Positions 42,927 through 52,700 of a DNA stretch of 64,000 bases are shown here, piece by piece. The translations under genes were made by a program, and so were the position numbers. This DNA comes from a virus. Within the stretch, counting starts at the first letter, position 1. Every line of letters begins with the position of its first letter. The notes under the pieces were generated by a model, which was not told where the DNA came from, ran no database searches, and was given only the letters and a program-made list of their open reading frames with translations. Where the stretch lies: positions 17,265 through 81,264 of the IMG/VR virus record IMGVR_UViG_3300032011_003203. One strand, written 5' to 3'.

Positions 42927-43283
42927 ATGCCTATTGATAAAACAATAAAAAAGATGAAAGATGTAGTTAGTAAAGATGTTAAAGATAATATGGCTGCATC
43001 TCGTCAAGAGCAACAACATTGGATTAATAAAGAATTAGTTGGTATTATAAAATACCGACAACAAAAAAAGTGGCAAGTAAGTTTAATCATAATGGTGATA
43101 TTTATGGTTGTACTACTTCTGATGATTTATTTCATTGGATTGGGTAGAGATTTAATGCCAGAATGGAAAGAAATCCTACTACTTATGTTAGGTGGGTTTA
43201 TTGCGAGTTTTAGTAAAGTTGTTGATTTCTGGTTTAATAATCAAGAAAACGATAATAAATTATTGGAACACGCCGATGATTAA
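42927..43283 (+). CDS. Two-span membrane protein, holin candidate
   Basis: 118 residues. Membrane spans at about 50-72 and 80-100 (VSLIIMVIFMVVLLLMIYFIGLG, EILLLMLGGFIASFSKVV), a charged N-terminus and an acidic C-terminal tail. Two-span proteins of this size next to spanin-like genes are often holins. TAGGAGACTTTA upstream. Confidence 0.6.
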   Translation: MPIDKTIKKMKDVVSKDVKDNMAASRQEQQHWINKELVGIIKYRQQKKWQVSLIIMVIFMVVLLLMIYFIGLGRDLMPEWKEILLLMLGGFIASFSKVVDFWFNNQENDNKLLEHADD

Positions 43284-43295
43284 TGAAAGGGTAAA

Positions 43296-43436
43296 ATGCC
43301 AAATAGAAATGCAAAAAACAGAAAACAATTGAAACAAAAACTAAACGCAAAATGGAAAAAAGAAGGTAGAACAGCTAACCAACACAAAAAGTGGAAAGCA
43401 AAACAACCTAAGAATCAAAACCAATGGGGTAGATAA
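43296..43436 (+). CDS. Small very basic protein, 46 aa
   Basis: Starts 13 bases after the holin-like gene and ends in a TAATG overlap. Almost half of the residues are Lys, Arg or Asn (MPNRNAKNRKQLKQK...). It probably binds nucleic acid or is packaged with DNA; unproven. No family. Confidence 0.55.
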   Translation: MPNRNAKNRKQLKQKLNAKWKKEGRTANQHKKWKAKQPKNQNQWGR

Positions 43437-44047
43437 TGATTAAATTAAAAGAGTTGATTGAATTACAATCTATGGTTTATACAGAAACTATAAAACCAAA
43501 ACACAAAAAAAGGTTTACAAGACCTACACCAAGTTTTCACGAGAATCTTGTAATGCCAAAATATCAACCACCATCAAATGATAGTTCTACTACATTAGAT
43601 GAAATTAAGTATTTAAGTTCAATAAAACCAAATAAGGATAAAGTTTTAAAATTTGATAAAGTTAAAGAAACATTTAAACCTTATGCAGAAGAACTTGGTA
43701 TATATGAGTATATTAAAAAAATAGAACACGAATCAGTAAAGTTTATTATGAAATTAAAATATGAGTATAATAGACCAAGACCTTATCAAATTGCTGAGTT
43801 CTATGGTATTGATTTAAATGGTACGGAAACTAATAGTATGAAAACACCATCATTTCCAAGTGGACATGCAATACAAGGATATTTAATTGCTGATATATTA
43901 AGTAAACATAATCCAAGTAATACTGAAATGTATCAAAAGATAGGTGAAGATATTGCACATTCAAGAATAATTGGAAAAGCACATTATCCATCTGATAAGA
44001 AATATGGAAAGAAAGTTGCTAAAGCATTATTCAAAGGATTAAAATGA
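43436..44047 (+). CDS. PAP2-superfamily phosphatase
   Basis: 203 residues. All three acid-phosphatase motifs appear: KYEYNRPRP (about 108-116), PSGH (141-144) and SRIIGKAHYPSD (K-RP, PSGH, SR-x5-H-x3-D). No signal peptide or membrane spans are seen. Class A-like PAP2 enzymes cleave phosphate from lipids, nucleotides or sugars. A soluble phage member could act on membrane lipids after lysis or on nucleotides; unknown. ATGA overlap with the next gene. Confidence 0.85.
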   Translation: MIKLKELIELQSMVYTETIKPKHKKRFTRPTPSFHENLVMPKYQPPSNDSSTTLDEIKYLSSIKPNKDKVLKFDKVKETFKPYAEELGIYEYIKKIEHESVKFIMKLKYEYNRPRPYQIAEFYGIDLNGTETNSMKTPSFPSGHAIQGYLIADILSKHNPSNTEMYQKIGEDIAHSRIIGKAHYPSDKKYGKKVAKALFKGLK

Positions 44048-44439
44048 TTCCTAAATTAACACCAATACATCTATTGATGGAACGAGTGGATTTACTATTT
44101 GTGGCATCTGAATTAGTAAAATACTATAGATTAAAATCTAAAGTAAAGTTTGGTACTTATGGTAAAGATGAGGGTGGATATAATTGGGATACTGATACTA
44201 TCAATCTAAAAAAATATTATCCAAAGGTTTCTGAATTTATTATTACTATCTTACACGAAATACACCATGCAAAACAAGTAAACAAAATGGGTATAAAAAA
44301 GTTTATGAAGAAATATAATCAAGCTGGAAATATGGCTGATTTGTATGGTAAAGATAGATATCTACATAATAAGTGGGAAAAGAAAGCAGAGAATTGGGCT
44401 CAACAAGAATATCGTAAAAAATGGAAAAATAAATTCTAA
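44044..44439 (+). CDS. HExxH zinc-peptidase-like protein
   Basis: 131 residues. ILHEIHHAKQ (about residues 76-85) holds the HExxH zinc site; the preceding DTINLKKYYP and a later Glu-rich helix (KWEKKAENWAQQEY) resemble SprT- or ImmA-like metallopeptidases, where the third ligand is a Glu. Substrate unknown. ATGA overlap with the PAP2 gene. It ends the operon. Confidence 0.65.
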   Translation: MIPKLTPIHLLMERVDLLFVASELVKYYRLKSKVKFGTYGKDEGGYNWDTDTINLKKYYPKVSEFIITILHEIHHAKQVNKMGIKKFMKKYNQAGNMADLYGKDRYLHNKWEKKAENWAQQEYRKKWKNKF

Positions 44440-44577
44440 TTTAAGCTTTTTTCTGGATATATATTAATAACAATTGTTATGTTAACATTAAAGGTTCTAA
44501 GAAAAATCACAACCTTATTTTTCTCTGAAATTATTACGCCCAATTAAAAAATAAAAATTACATTCTGAGAGATTTAT

Positions 44578-44590
44578 AATATATTTATTA
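44578..44590 (+). promoter_or_regulatory. Candidate late promoter motif in AT-rich gap
   Basis: AATATATTTATTA lies 62 bases before the nuclease gene. The whole gap 44440-44652 (213 bases) is very AT-rich, has AAGCTTTTTT and AAAGCTTTTAAA elements and several ATAACTAATA repeats, and no gene. It could also contain a terminator or a replication origin; nothing decides. Confidence 0.4.
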
Positions 44591-44652
44591 ATAACTAATA
44601 ATTAAAAGCTTTTAAATAATATAACTAATAACTTTAACTTAGGTTTTATAAT

Positions 44653-44985
44653 ATGAAAACTCGTTCAGCAAAGAACAAAGGCAAACGCCTACAAAATTCA
44701 GTAAGAGAACTTCTTCTCGAAACATTCACAGATTTAGAACCAGATGATATTAAATCCACTACTATGGGAGAGAGTGGAGAGGATATTCAGTTATCACCTG
44801 CAGCCCGTAAACTTATACCATACTCATTCGAGTGTAAGAATCACGAAAAATTAAATATATGGAGTGCCTTAGAACAAGCAGAGGAATACTCACATAAAGG
44901 AACACCAGTTGTGGTGTTTAAAAGAAACAGGTCAAAGACCTACGCAGTAATAGAATTAAAGGAATTTGTAGAACTTATTAAATGA
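44653..44985 (+). CDS. PD-(D/E)xK nuclease-like protein
   Basis: 110 residues. A Lys/Arg-rich start is followed by MGESGEDIQLS and YSFECKN (about 58-64), the G-E-D...E-x-K core of small PD-(D/E)xK nucleases related to Holliday junction resolvases. VVVFKRNRSKTYAVIEL gives later strands. Located in front of primase and recombination genes, it may cut branched DNA. ATGA overlap downstream. Confidence 0.7.
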   Translation: MKTRSAKNKGKRLQNSVRELLLETFTDLEPDDIKSTTMGESGEDIQLSPAARKLIPYSFECKNHEKLNIWSALEQAEEYSHKGTPVVVFKRNRSKTYAVIELKEFVELIK

Positions 44986-45206
44986 GTGTAATAATTAAGT
45001 TAGAAGATGGTACAGAAATAGATGATACTTTTGTAACGAGTGTTGATAGCATTATGATATTAAAAGATATGATAGGTGATGATAAAGTATTTGATGAGAA
45101 TCAAAAAATATCTGAGTATGGAATGAAAAAATTAAAAAGGTTACAAAAAAAGTGGTGTAGGGAAAATCAACACAAGAATTGGAATAATAAAGATTTTATA
45201 AAATGA
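44982..45206 (+). CDS. Hypothetical protein, 74 aa
   Basis: Overlaps both neighbours by four bases (ATGA). The start MSVIIKLEDGTEIDD suggests a small beta-grasp-like piece, and the C-terminus is basic and Trp-rich (KKWCRENQHKNWNNKD). No family. Its position suggests a replication accessory role. Confidence 0.6.
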   Translation: MSVIIKLEDGTEIDDTFVTSVDSIMILKDMIGDDKVFDENQKISEYGMKKLKRLQKKWCRENQHKNWNNKDFIK

Positions 45207-46126
45207 GTCAATTAGTTATAAACATCTTAGATAAAGCATTAAAATCTAAGGGTACAAAGTTAAAGAAAACAAATGAGTATATGTATTGGTCACCATTTGT
45301 TTCACATCATAAACAAAAATTACAAGTCAATATAGAGACTGGAAAATGGCATTGTTGGGTAAGTAATCAAGGTGGACATAATCTCTTCCAATTACTTAAA
45401 CAAGTAAATGCCAATCGTACATTATACAAAGAATTAAGTGATGCTACTGGTAGTACATATTATCAAAAGAAAGATGATAAGAAAGAAATTGCGGTAACCT
45501 TACCTAAAGAGTGTAAACCATTATGGAATGGTGGTGATTCAGTACAGAAGTTACACGCTCTTAAATTTGTTATGGAGAGAGGATTATCTTTTGATGATAT
45601 TATCAGATATAACTTAGGGTATTGTTTAAGTGGTACATATCAGAATAGAATCATTATACCATCATATGATAGTGATGGACAATTAAATTATTTCGTTGGT
45701 AGGGATTTTTATAAAGGCGGTATGAAATATAAGAATCCACCCGTTCAAAAGGATATCATCGGTTTCGACCTATATGTTAATTGGGATGAACCGATTATAC
45801 TTTGTGAGGGGGTATTTGATGCAATGGCCATTAAAAACAATTCAATCCCACTATTCGGAAAAACAATTTTACCTAAACTTTACAATAAAATAGTCGAAAA
45901 GCGAGTCAAACAGGTATTTATTTCATTAGACGATGATGCTTTCAAGTCGTCTTTGGAAATAATATCTAAACTGATGGCGTTGGATATCGATGTGAGGTTT
46001 GTAAAGTTACAAGGTAAAGACCCAAGTGATTTAGGTTATTTGCAAATGATTGACCAGGTGTTGTTGTCTAAAGAAGTTAATTTTAAAGAATTGATGAGGA
46101 TGAAAATCTATGGCAACAAGAGATGA
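45203..46126 (+). CDS. gp61: DNA primase, gp61-like (TOPRIM)
   Basis: 307 residues. The N-terminal WSPFVSHHKQKLQVNIETGKWHCW...GGHNLFQLLK part (about 28-68) corresponds to a zinc-less primase N-domain. NRIIIPSYD and VGRDF follow. The TOPRIM core is IILCEGVFDAMA (about 197-208, Glu) and FISLDDDAF (Asp residues). It makes RNA primers for lagging-strand synthesis with the phage helicase, which lies outside the window. Confidence 0.82.
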   Translation: MSQLVINILDKALKSKGTKLKKTNEYMYWSPFVSHHKQKLQVNIETGKWHCWVSNQGGHNLFQLLKQVNANRTLYKELSDATGSTYYQKKDDKKEIAVTLPKECKPLWNGGDSVQKLHALKFVMERGLSFDDIIRYNLGYCLSGTYQNRIIIPSYDSDGQLNYFVGRDFYKGGMKYKNPPVQKDIIGFDLYVNWDEPIILCEGVFDAMAIKNNSIPLFGKTILPKLYNKIVEKRVKQVFISLDDDAFKSSLEIISKLMALDIDVRFVKLQGKDPSDLGYLQMIDQVLLSKEVNFKELMRMKIYGNKR

Positions 46127-46319
46127 AATATGGAAATTTGGTGATGGACACCACAGAGTGCATATAACAAGTTTAAAAGCGTATGAAAAAATAAAATCGT
46201 TTTTGGGAATTACAGAAGATAGTTATTATAAGAAAAATGGCAAAGTATTCGCATGGGATGTTACTTGTGAAAATAAAAAGTTACCACGCGTTAAAAAGAT
46301 ACTAAAGGAGTATTCTTGA
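46110..46319 (+). CDS. Hypothetical protein, 69 aa
   Basis: Starts inside the primase gene and ends inside the start of the recombination nuclease gene. Contains HHRVHITSLKAYEKIKSFLGITED and a Trp-bearing strand (VFAWDVTC). It could be a small DNA-binding accessory. No family known to me. Confidence 0.6.
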   Translation: MATRDEIWKFGDGHHRVHITSLKAYEKIKSFLGITEDSYYKKNGKVFAWDVTCENKKLPRVKKILKEYS

Positions 46320-49300
46320 TTCAAGAAAAAGTTAAAGTTCCCTTTCGTAAATTAAAGCATATACACCATATTTCCGACATACAAATTAGGAACTTGAAAA
46401 GACACAGAGAGTACGAAGAAGTATTCAATGGGTTGTATGAGGAAGTAAAAAAGAATCCAAATAATGCGGTTGCATATATTGGTGGTGATATTGCTCATTC
46501 TAAATGTGAGATGTCACCAGAATTGATAGACCAATTGTCAAGGTTATTTAAAAACCTTGCAGATATTGTACCTACAATTATTATCGCTGGTAATCACGAT
46601 TGTAATTTAAATAATCTAAATAGAATGGATTGTTTAACACCAATCGTAGAAAATCTAAATCATCCAAATCTACACTACCTAAAACGAACAGGTGTTTATA
46701 CATTTGCAGATACTGATTTTATAGTGTGGGATGTTTGGGATAAAGAAGAAGATTATATTAAAGCAAAAGATGTTCCAGGTGATAGAAACAAAGTTGTATT
46801 ATTTCACGGAACAGTCGATAGGAGTGAAACTGATTTAGGTTTCAAACTACCAAGTAAAGTAAAGATGAGTATGTTCAAAGGATATGATTTAGGATTACTT
46901 GGAGATATACACAAACGACAACATCTTAATAAAGAAGAAACTATATCTTATTGTGGTTCATTAGTACAGCAAAATCACGGAGAGGATATAGGTAAGGGTT
47001 ATTTACTTTGGGATGTTCCTGCCCGCAAATCGGAGTATATAGAGATACATAATGATTATGGTTATTATACTATTAATATTGATGATGGTAAGTTACCAGA
47101 TTTAAGTGATTTACCAAATAAACCACGAGTTCGTGTACGAGTAAGTAATACGAAACCTGCTCAATTAAAACGATTAATGACTAAAGTTCAAAAGATGGCT
47201 AAGATTCAAGAATCAGTTATCACAAGAGTAGACGGATTATCAACAGATAAGATTCGTGATAATAAAGTTAACATTGGTGATGTATCTAATGTTGGTTATC
47301 AGTTTGATTTAATTAGTGAGTATTTAAAGAACAATTATATTGTTGATGATAATACTATGATTAAGATTAAAAAAGTACTTACTGATTTAAACGCGGTTGT
47401 ACCAGAAGCTGATATACAAAGAAATGTACATTGGAAGTTAAAGAGATTTGAATTTAGTAATCTATTCAGTTATGGTGAAGATAATGTAGTTGATTTCACT
47501 AAATTAAATGGTATGATTGGATTGTTTGCTCCAAACGCAAGTGGTAAATCAGCACTATTAGATGCATTATGTTTTAACTTATTTGATTTAAGTTCTCGTA
47601 CATTTAAAGCAGATAACATTATTAATAAAGCAAAAACTACATTACATTGTAAAGTTAATTTTGAGATAGATGGTATAGATTATTTTATTGAGAAAAAAGG
47701 TAAAAAGAATCTAAGGACTGGACATGTCAAAGTTGATATAGATTTTTGGATGGTAGATGACACAGGTGAAAGTATATCATTAAATGGAGACCAAAGAAGA
47801 ACCACACAAAATAACATCAAACGAGTTATTGGTAACTACGAGGATTTTATTTTAACATCTATGAGTTCACAGAATAACTCTACAGTCTTTATTGATAAAA
47901 CTCAAAAGGAAAGAAAAGAGTTGTTATCTCAATTTATGGGATTAAAGATATTTGATACTTTATGGCAACAAGCATCTGAGGATATTAAAGAAGTAAATAC
48001 ACTACTTAATGATTTTAAAAAAGCAGATTATGATAGTGAGTTAGCAAAGATAACTGATGATTTAATTCTACTTGAATCTAAAGAAAAAGATTTTAAGAAA
48101 GATGAGAAAGAATTAAAGAAATCAATCAAAGATATAATGAATAGTATTAAACAAGAAACTCTAAGATTAAAACCAGTTGATACTACACTTAAACCAATTA
48201 AAACATTGGAAGATGAACACTCTAAGTTAACAACATTACGAGACAATGTCAAGGAAAAACTTAACGAACTTTCAACCGAACAATATGATTTTGAAAAAGC
48301 AGTAAAAGAGATTGAGAATAAGATTGTAATATACCAACAAGATGGTGTAGAAGAAAAGTATTATCAATTAGAAAAGTTAGAAGAAGAACGAGATTTATTT
48401 CAAATAGAATTAGATAAATTAAAATCTGAAGTACGAGTTAAATTAGATAAGATTGATAAACTTGGTAATTTGACACACGATGAGGATTGTGAACATTGTA
48501 TGAGTAATCCATTTACATTGGATGCTATTGAAACTAAAACAAATCTTGATAAAGATAAACTTCTTGCACAACAATATGTTCAGAAAAAACAATTGATGGA
48601 AGATGAGATACAGAAACAATTTAAGGTTCGTGCGTTTAAAAAAGATTTAGATGAATTAGAAGGTAAGTTAAGTGAAAAACAAAGATATCAAGAAAACATT
48701 ATATCTAATATAAATCTTATAAAAGAAAAACAGAAGAATATAACTACTCAGTTTAATCTTATTACAAGTGATATTGAGAAATCAAAAGCTCAAGAAAAAA
48801 ATGTAGTGTTTAATGAACAGATTGCACAAGCAATTGACCACCTACAAAACAACAATGATGATTTAGATTATCAGTTAGATATGGTTAGTAAGAAATTAAC
48901 TTCCATTCACGGAGATATAAAAGTTCTTAAAACTAAAGAAAATCAAATCAACACTAATATAGATAAAGTAGAAGAACTTGAGGGAGACCATCAAGCATAT
49001 CAATACTTACTTGAGGCAATCAAACGAGATGGTGTACCATATGATTTGATTAGTAAATCATTACCAACAGTCGAGGGTGCAGTAAATGATATTCTTGCAC
49101 AGATAGTTGATTTTAGTATTGTGTTTAATATGGATGGTAAACAAATAGATACTCACATTGTTTATGATGATGATAGAGTATGGCCTTTAGAGTTATCAAG
49201 TGGTATGGAACGATTCATTAGTTCACTTGCAATAAGAGTTGGTTTAATGAATGTAAGTAATCTACCAAGAAGTAACTTCCTTGCTATTGATGAGGGATGG

Positions 49301-49477
49301 GGAACGATGGATAATGAAAACTTAAATTCAGTTTCACAATTGTTTCAATATTTGAAATCAGAATTTCAATTCTCATTGGTTGTTTCTCATATAGAATCTA
49401 TGAGAGATTTTGTTGATACTTTATTAGAAATTAAAAAGGTTAATGGAAGTTCATCCGTTAGGTTTAGTAGAGATTGA
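46316..49477 (+). CDS. gp47-gp46: Fused Mre11-Rad50 (gp47-gp46) recombination nuclease
   Basis: 1053 residues from TTG 46316, five bases after AAGGAG. Residues 1-330 are Mre11-like: HISDIQIR, GGDIAHS, AGNHDCN, LFHGTVD and GDIHKRQHL phosphoesterase motifs. From about 370 it is Rad50-like: Walker A APNASGKS (405-412), long coiled coils with zinc-hook CEHC (725-728), ELSSGMERF signature and LAIDEGWGTMD Walker B. T4 has two genes, 47 and 46; here one chain holds both. It resects DNA ends in recombination-dependent replication. Confidence 0.92.
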   Translation: MIQEKVKVPFRKLKHIHHISDIQIRNLKRHREYEEVFNGLYEEVKKNPNNAVAYIGGDIAHSKCEMSPELIDQLSRLFKNLADIVPTIIIAGNHDCNLNNLNRMDCLTPIVENLNHPNLHYLKRTGVYTFADTDFIVWDVWDKEEDYIKAKDVPGDRNKVVLFHGTVDRSETDLGFKLPSKVKMSMFKGYDLGLLGDIHKRQHLNKEETISYCGSLVQQNHGEDIGKGYLLWDVPARKSEYIEIHNDYGYYTINIDDGKLPDLSDLPNKPRVRVRVSNTKPAQLKRLMTKVQKMAKIQESVITRVDGLSTDKIRDNKVNIGDVSNVGYQFDLISEYLKNNYIVDDNTMIKIKKVLTDLNAVVPEADIQRNVHWKLKRFEFSNLFSYGEDNVVDFTKLNGMIGLFAPNASGKSALLDALCFNLFDLSSRTFKADNIINKAKTTLHCKVNFEIDGIDYFIEKKGKKNLRTGHVKVDIDFWMVDDTGESISLNGDQRRTTQNNIKRVIGNYEDFILTSMSSQNNSTVFIDKTQKERKELLSQFMGLKIFDTLWQQASEDIKEVNTLLNDFKKADYDSELAKITDDLILLESKEKDFKKDEKELKKSIKDIMNSIKQETLRLKPVDTTLKPIKTLEDEHSKLTTLRDNVKEKLNELSTEQYDFEKAVKEIENKIVIYQQDGVEEKYYQLEKLEEERDLFQIELDKLKSEVRVKLDKIDKLGNLTHDEDCEHCMSNPFTLDAIETKTNLDKDKLLAQQYVQKKQLMEDEIQKQFKVRAFKKDLDELEGKLSEKQRYQENIISNINLIKEKQKNITTQFNLITSDIEKSKAQEKNVVFNEQIAQAIDHLQNNNDDLDYQLDMVSKKLTSIHGDIKVLKTKENQINTNIDKVEELEGDHQAYQYLLEAIKRDGVPYDLISKSLPTVEGAVNDILAQIVDFSIVFNMDGKQIDTHIVYDDDRVWPLELSSGMERFISSLAIRVGLMNVSNLPRSNFLAIDEGWGTMDNENLNSVSQLFQYLKSEFQFSLVVSHIESMRDFVDTLLEIKKVNGSSSVRFSRD

Positions 49478-49627
49478 TGGCATTTTAGCCTTTGGTGGTA
49501 AACCACCTTTCATCTTACCTAATGTTTGATTTATAAAAGAAGAACAATTAGTTCTATTCTCTTTGCAGTAATATTTCAACCATTCCATAACATCTTCATC
49601 TAATGTAAAGTTATATCTTTTTTTCAT
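49451..49627 (-). CDS. Ribbon-helix-helix-like DNA-binding protein
   Basis: 58 residues on the minus strand from ATG 49627, with AAGGTAAG upstream. KKRYNFTLDEDVMEWLKYYCKEN...SSFINQTLGKM follows the beta-helix-helix plan of CopG/Arc repressors. Its end overlaps the fused nuclease gene by 27 bases in convergent order. A GGTGG-TAAA-CCACC stem (49494-49507) with T-rich tail, inside this gene, could end the plus-strand transcript. It may repress its own or a neighbouring late promoter. Confidence 0.65.
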   Translation of the reverse strand: MKKRYNFTLDEDVMEWLKYYCKENRTNCSSFINQTLGKMKGGLPPKAKMPSISTKPNG

Positions 49628-49686
49628 AATTATACTTACCTTATACACACTTTATATATATAAATAAGTATCATTATTTTAAATTT

Positions 49687-49700
49687 TAATATTTATATAA
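49687..49700 (+). promoter_or_regulatory. Candidate late promoter motif
   Basis: TAATATTTATATAA lies 31 bases before the giant fibre gene. It has the same ATATTTAT core as the other motifs. Confidence 0.5.
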
Positions 49701-49731
49701 GAATACTTTTATAACGGAGTAGAACATTTAA

Positions 49732-52700
49732 ATGGCAATCTTAAAAAGAATCAACAAATATCAAGGTTTAAAAGATATAGATATTCTTGTAGAAGAGGTT
49801 GGGTTAACTTCCCAATACTTCCAAGTTTACGATTTTCCAGACCAAGTACCACAAGGTAAATCATCATTCTTAGTTGCAGGTTCACCTTTCTTAGCAGACA
49901 ATGTAGAACTTAAAGTTGAAATTATAGATGCAGGTGGAAACACAGTCTATACTGAAGCAATAACAGATTATCTTGAGGGGAACGCACGTCGTGTATCAGT
50001 AGAGGTATATGATGATGTTGTACCTGGTGATGGTTTTATGTATATAGTAGGTGAACTCAAACCTAACTATAAACAAATATCTGGCTTAGAAGCAAATCAA
50101 GATAATATAACCGATACTCAAATAATAGACCCGGCAAGTTTTGGGCCTGGACTTGGTGCGGGTAATATACCCGATGAATTTATAGAACAAGTTAATGCAC
50201 AGAATGCTCAAGATGTGCCAGAAGAATTTCAAGGTGTTTATAATGTACGATATGTAAGACCAGTATTTATTAATGCTGCATTACCTAATTCACAACCAAT
50301 CTTTTTTTACCAACAACCAAGAATAACAGTCACGGAAGTTGTTAAACCTTTTATAGAACAATTAGCACCAAGTGGTTCAGTCGTATTAAGTGGTAGTATA
50401 GAAGCTAATCCCGCACCTGATTTGGCACCATTACCAGCACCAATAGACCCACCACCAGGTTTTCCAAAAAATCCCGCAGCAGAGGGATTGGGTAAAATTG
50501 GTCAGATAAACGAAATATTTAAATCAAGTAAAAAAGCAAAAGCTAATCCATTTAGAAATTCTGGTTTTAGGTCAAGGGGGAGATTAATACGAAGAGCATC
50601 ACCTGAACAAGATAGATTCTCAATGAAAATACACGCACTTGAAGAATCAAATGAAACCACAAAGGATAAAGCATCAAGTGCATTAGTAGGTGCAACTCTT
50701 AAAATTAAATCACCAAAGATTGATTTAGTTAAATTTCCTGCAGCTGATTTTGATATACCCGAAGTATTTGAAACAAGTGTTAAAAAAGTTTTAAATGAAG
50801 AAACAATTGTACCAGTAGATGATTTTTACATTACAAGAAAAGATACAAAAGAACAGATACCAGTACCTATTATAGCAGATGAAGTTGCTGGTGGTGGACA
50901 ATCTGAAGTTACAATGTCTTATACACCTTTTCCTGAACAATCACTTAGTGCAACACACAATCGTTCTTTTGCAGATATAACAGTCGCAAACCTAAGAACC
51001 TTTAGTGGTGATGTGTATAAAACAAAAATTTATGGTAAGAGTCAAGGTTCACTTGGAGATTTTGAATTATTACACGAGGGTACAATTGAATCACCACAAA
51101 CATTAATAGACCCATTTAGTCCAGATGGATTTTTAAATATTGGTTATTTCCACACACAGAGTATAGTGGATAGTTATTGGTTAGTAAGTGGTGGTGCTGT
51201 TACAAGAGATGATACCAAAATATTAGATGGTGTTCAAATTAGTGGTTCTAATTATGGTGTAAGTGATTCGGTTGAGTTTACAACATCAGGTAGTTTTTCA
51301 TTAGAAAAAGGTGTACCTTATTCCATTACATTTAATGCACATTATTTTAAAGAAGATAAAGTAAAATCAGATGGTAGTGTAGGAAAAGATTTTGAATTAG
51401 ATGTATTGGTAGATGAGGCAGCATTAATAGGTGGTTCGTTAGATGGTAAATACCAATCGGTTGGTAAAGTAGATTTAGATGGGTTAACTGAATTTGAAGG
51501 TACAATTCCAGGCATTTACACAACATTTTTAACACCAAGTGATGTAGGACCAACTCTTAAATTAAAATTTAAATTAAATTCTGGTAGAGCAATTATTAAT
51601 GATATAGTTGTTCGTCCACATGCAGAAACAAACTTTAATCCAGATTTCTTTAGGGTGGTATTACCAATGGCATATCCATTACCTAAACAGCCAGATTTGT
51701 ATGATTTCTTAGTTGAGTTCTATGATGTAAATAATAATATTGCAGAAACATTCACGATAGGACAAAATATAGAATTTACAGGTGCACCATTAAATATTGA
51801 TGGTGAGGATAACCTACTTAGTGGTTCGATGTTTATTGGTTCTGCACAAGGTAGTGGTTTTGAAATGGCGGGTGTATCATCTGCGTTTCTAAGGTCTATT
51901 GGATATAATGGATTTGATAAAACAATTGCAGAAAACAAGGGTGGATTTTTACTCTTTAGTGGTTCAATTGGGGATAGATTAACTGCAAGTGAAGCATATG
52001 AGGGTGTTGGATTAGAGATTGTAGATGCCCATACTTCACAAGATAGATATTTAAAATTCAGAACAAATCCAAGTACATTTGAAGTTGTTACCGACCAGTT
52101 CTTTTTAGGACAAGCTGGTAATTCTTTTGTTAGTGGTGCAAATGGTAACATAGAAATATTTTCATCAGGTACTACAACACTAAGTGGTAGTAATGTTGAT
52201 ATACTTACACCTAATTTTTATCTTGGTGGTGATAGTAATTTTATAAGTGGTAGTGGTGGAAACATAGAAATATTTAATAGTGGTACTACAACATTAAGTG
52301 GTAGTGCAGTTGATATTTTAACACCATCATTTTTCTTAGGTGGACAAAGTGCATTTGTAAGTGGTAGTGGTGGTAATGTAGAAATAAGTTCAAGTAATTT
52401 TCATTTAACTGCAGGTGGTGATGTAACGATGAGTGGTACAATTACTGCAACTGCGGGTAATATTGGAGATTTCCAAATTATAGATGGTCAGATTAGTGGT
52501 AGTAATATCACAATGAATGCAACCAATTCCACAATATTTAAAACAGACCAAGGACCTGGTTCTGATAGTGGAGAATCTTTTAGACAATTAAAAGATGAGT
52601 ATTATATTGATTTTACACCAGAGGATGAAAGTCCTGATAATTTCCATGTCAAGTTCGGACCAAACTTTTCGGTAGATAAAGATGGTGTACTTTTTGCAAG

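Noticed and set aside
44440-44652. Replication origin in the AT-rich gap
   Set aside because: AT-richness and short direct repeats alone do not show an origin; no clear iterons or strand-composition shift could be judged by eye.
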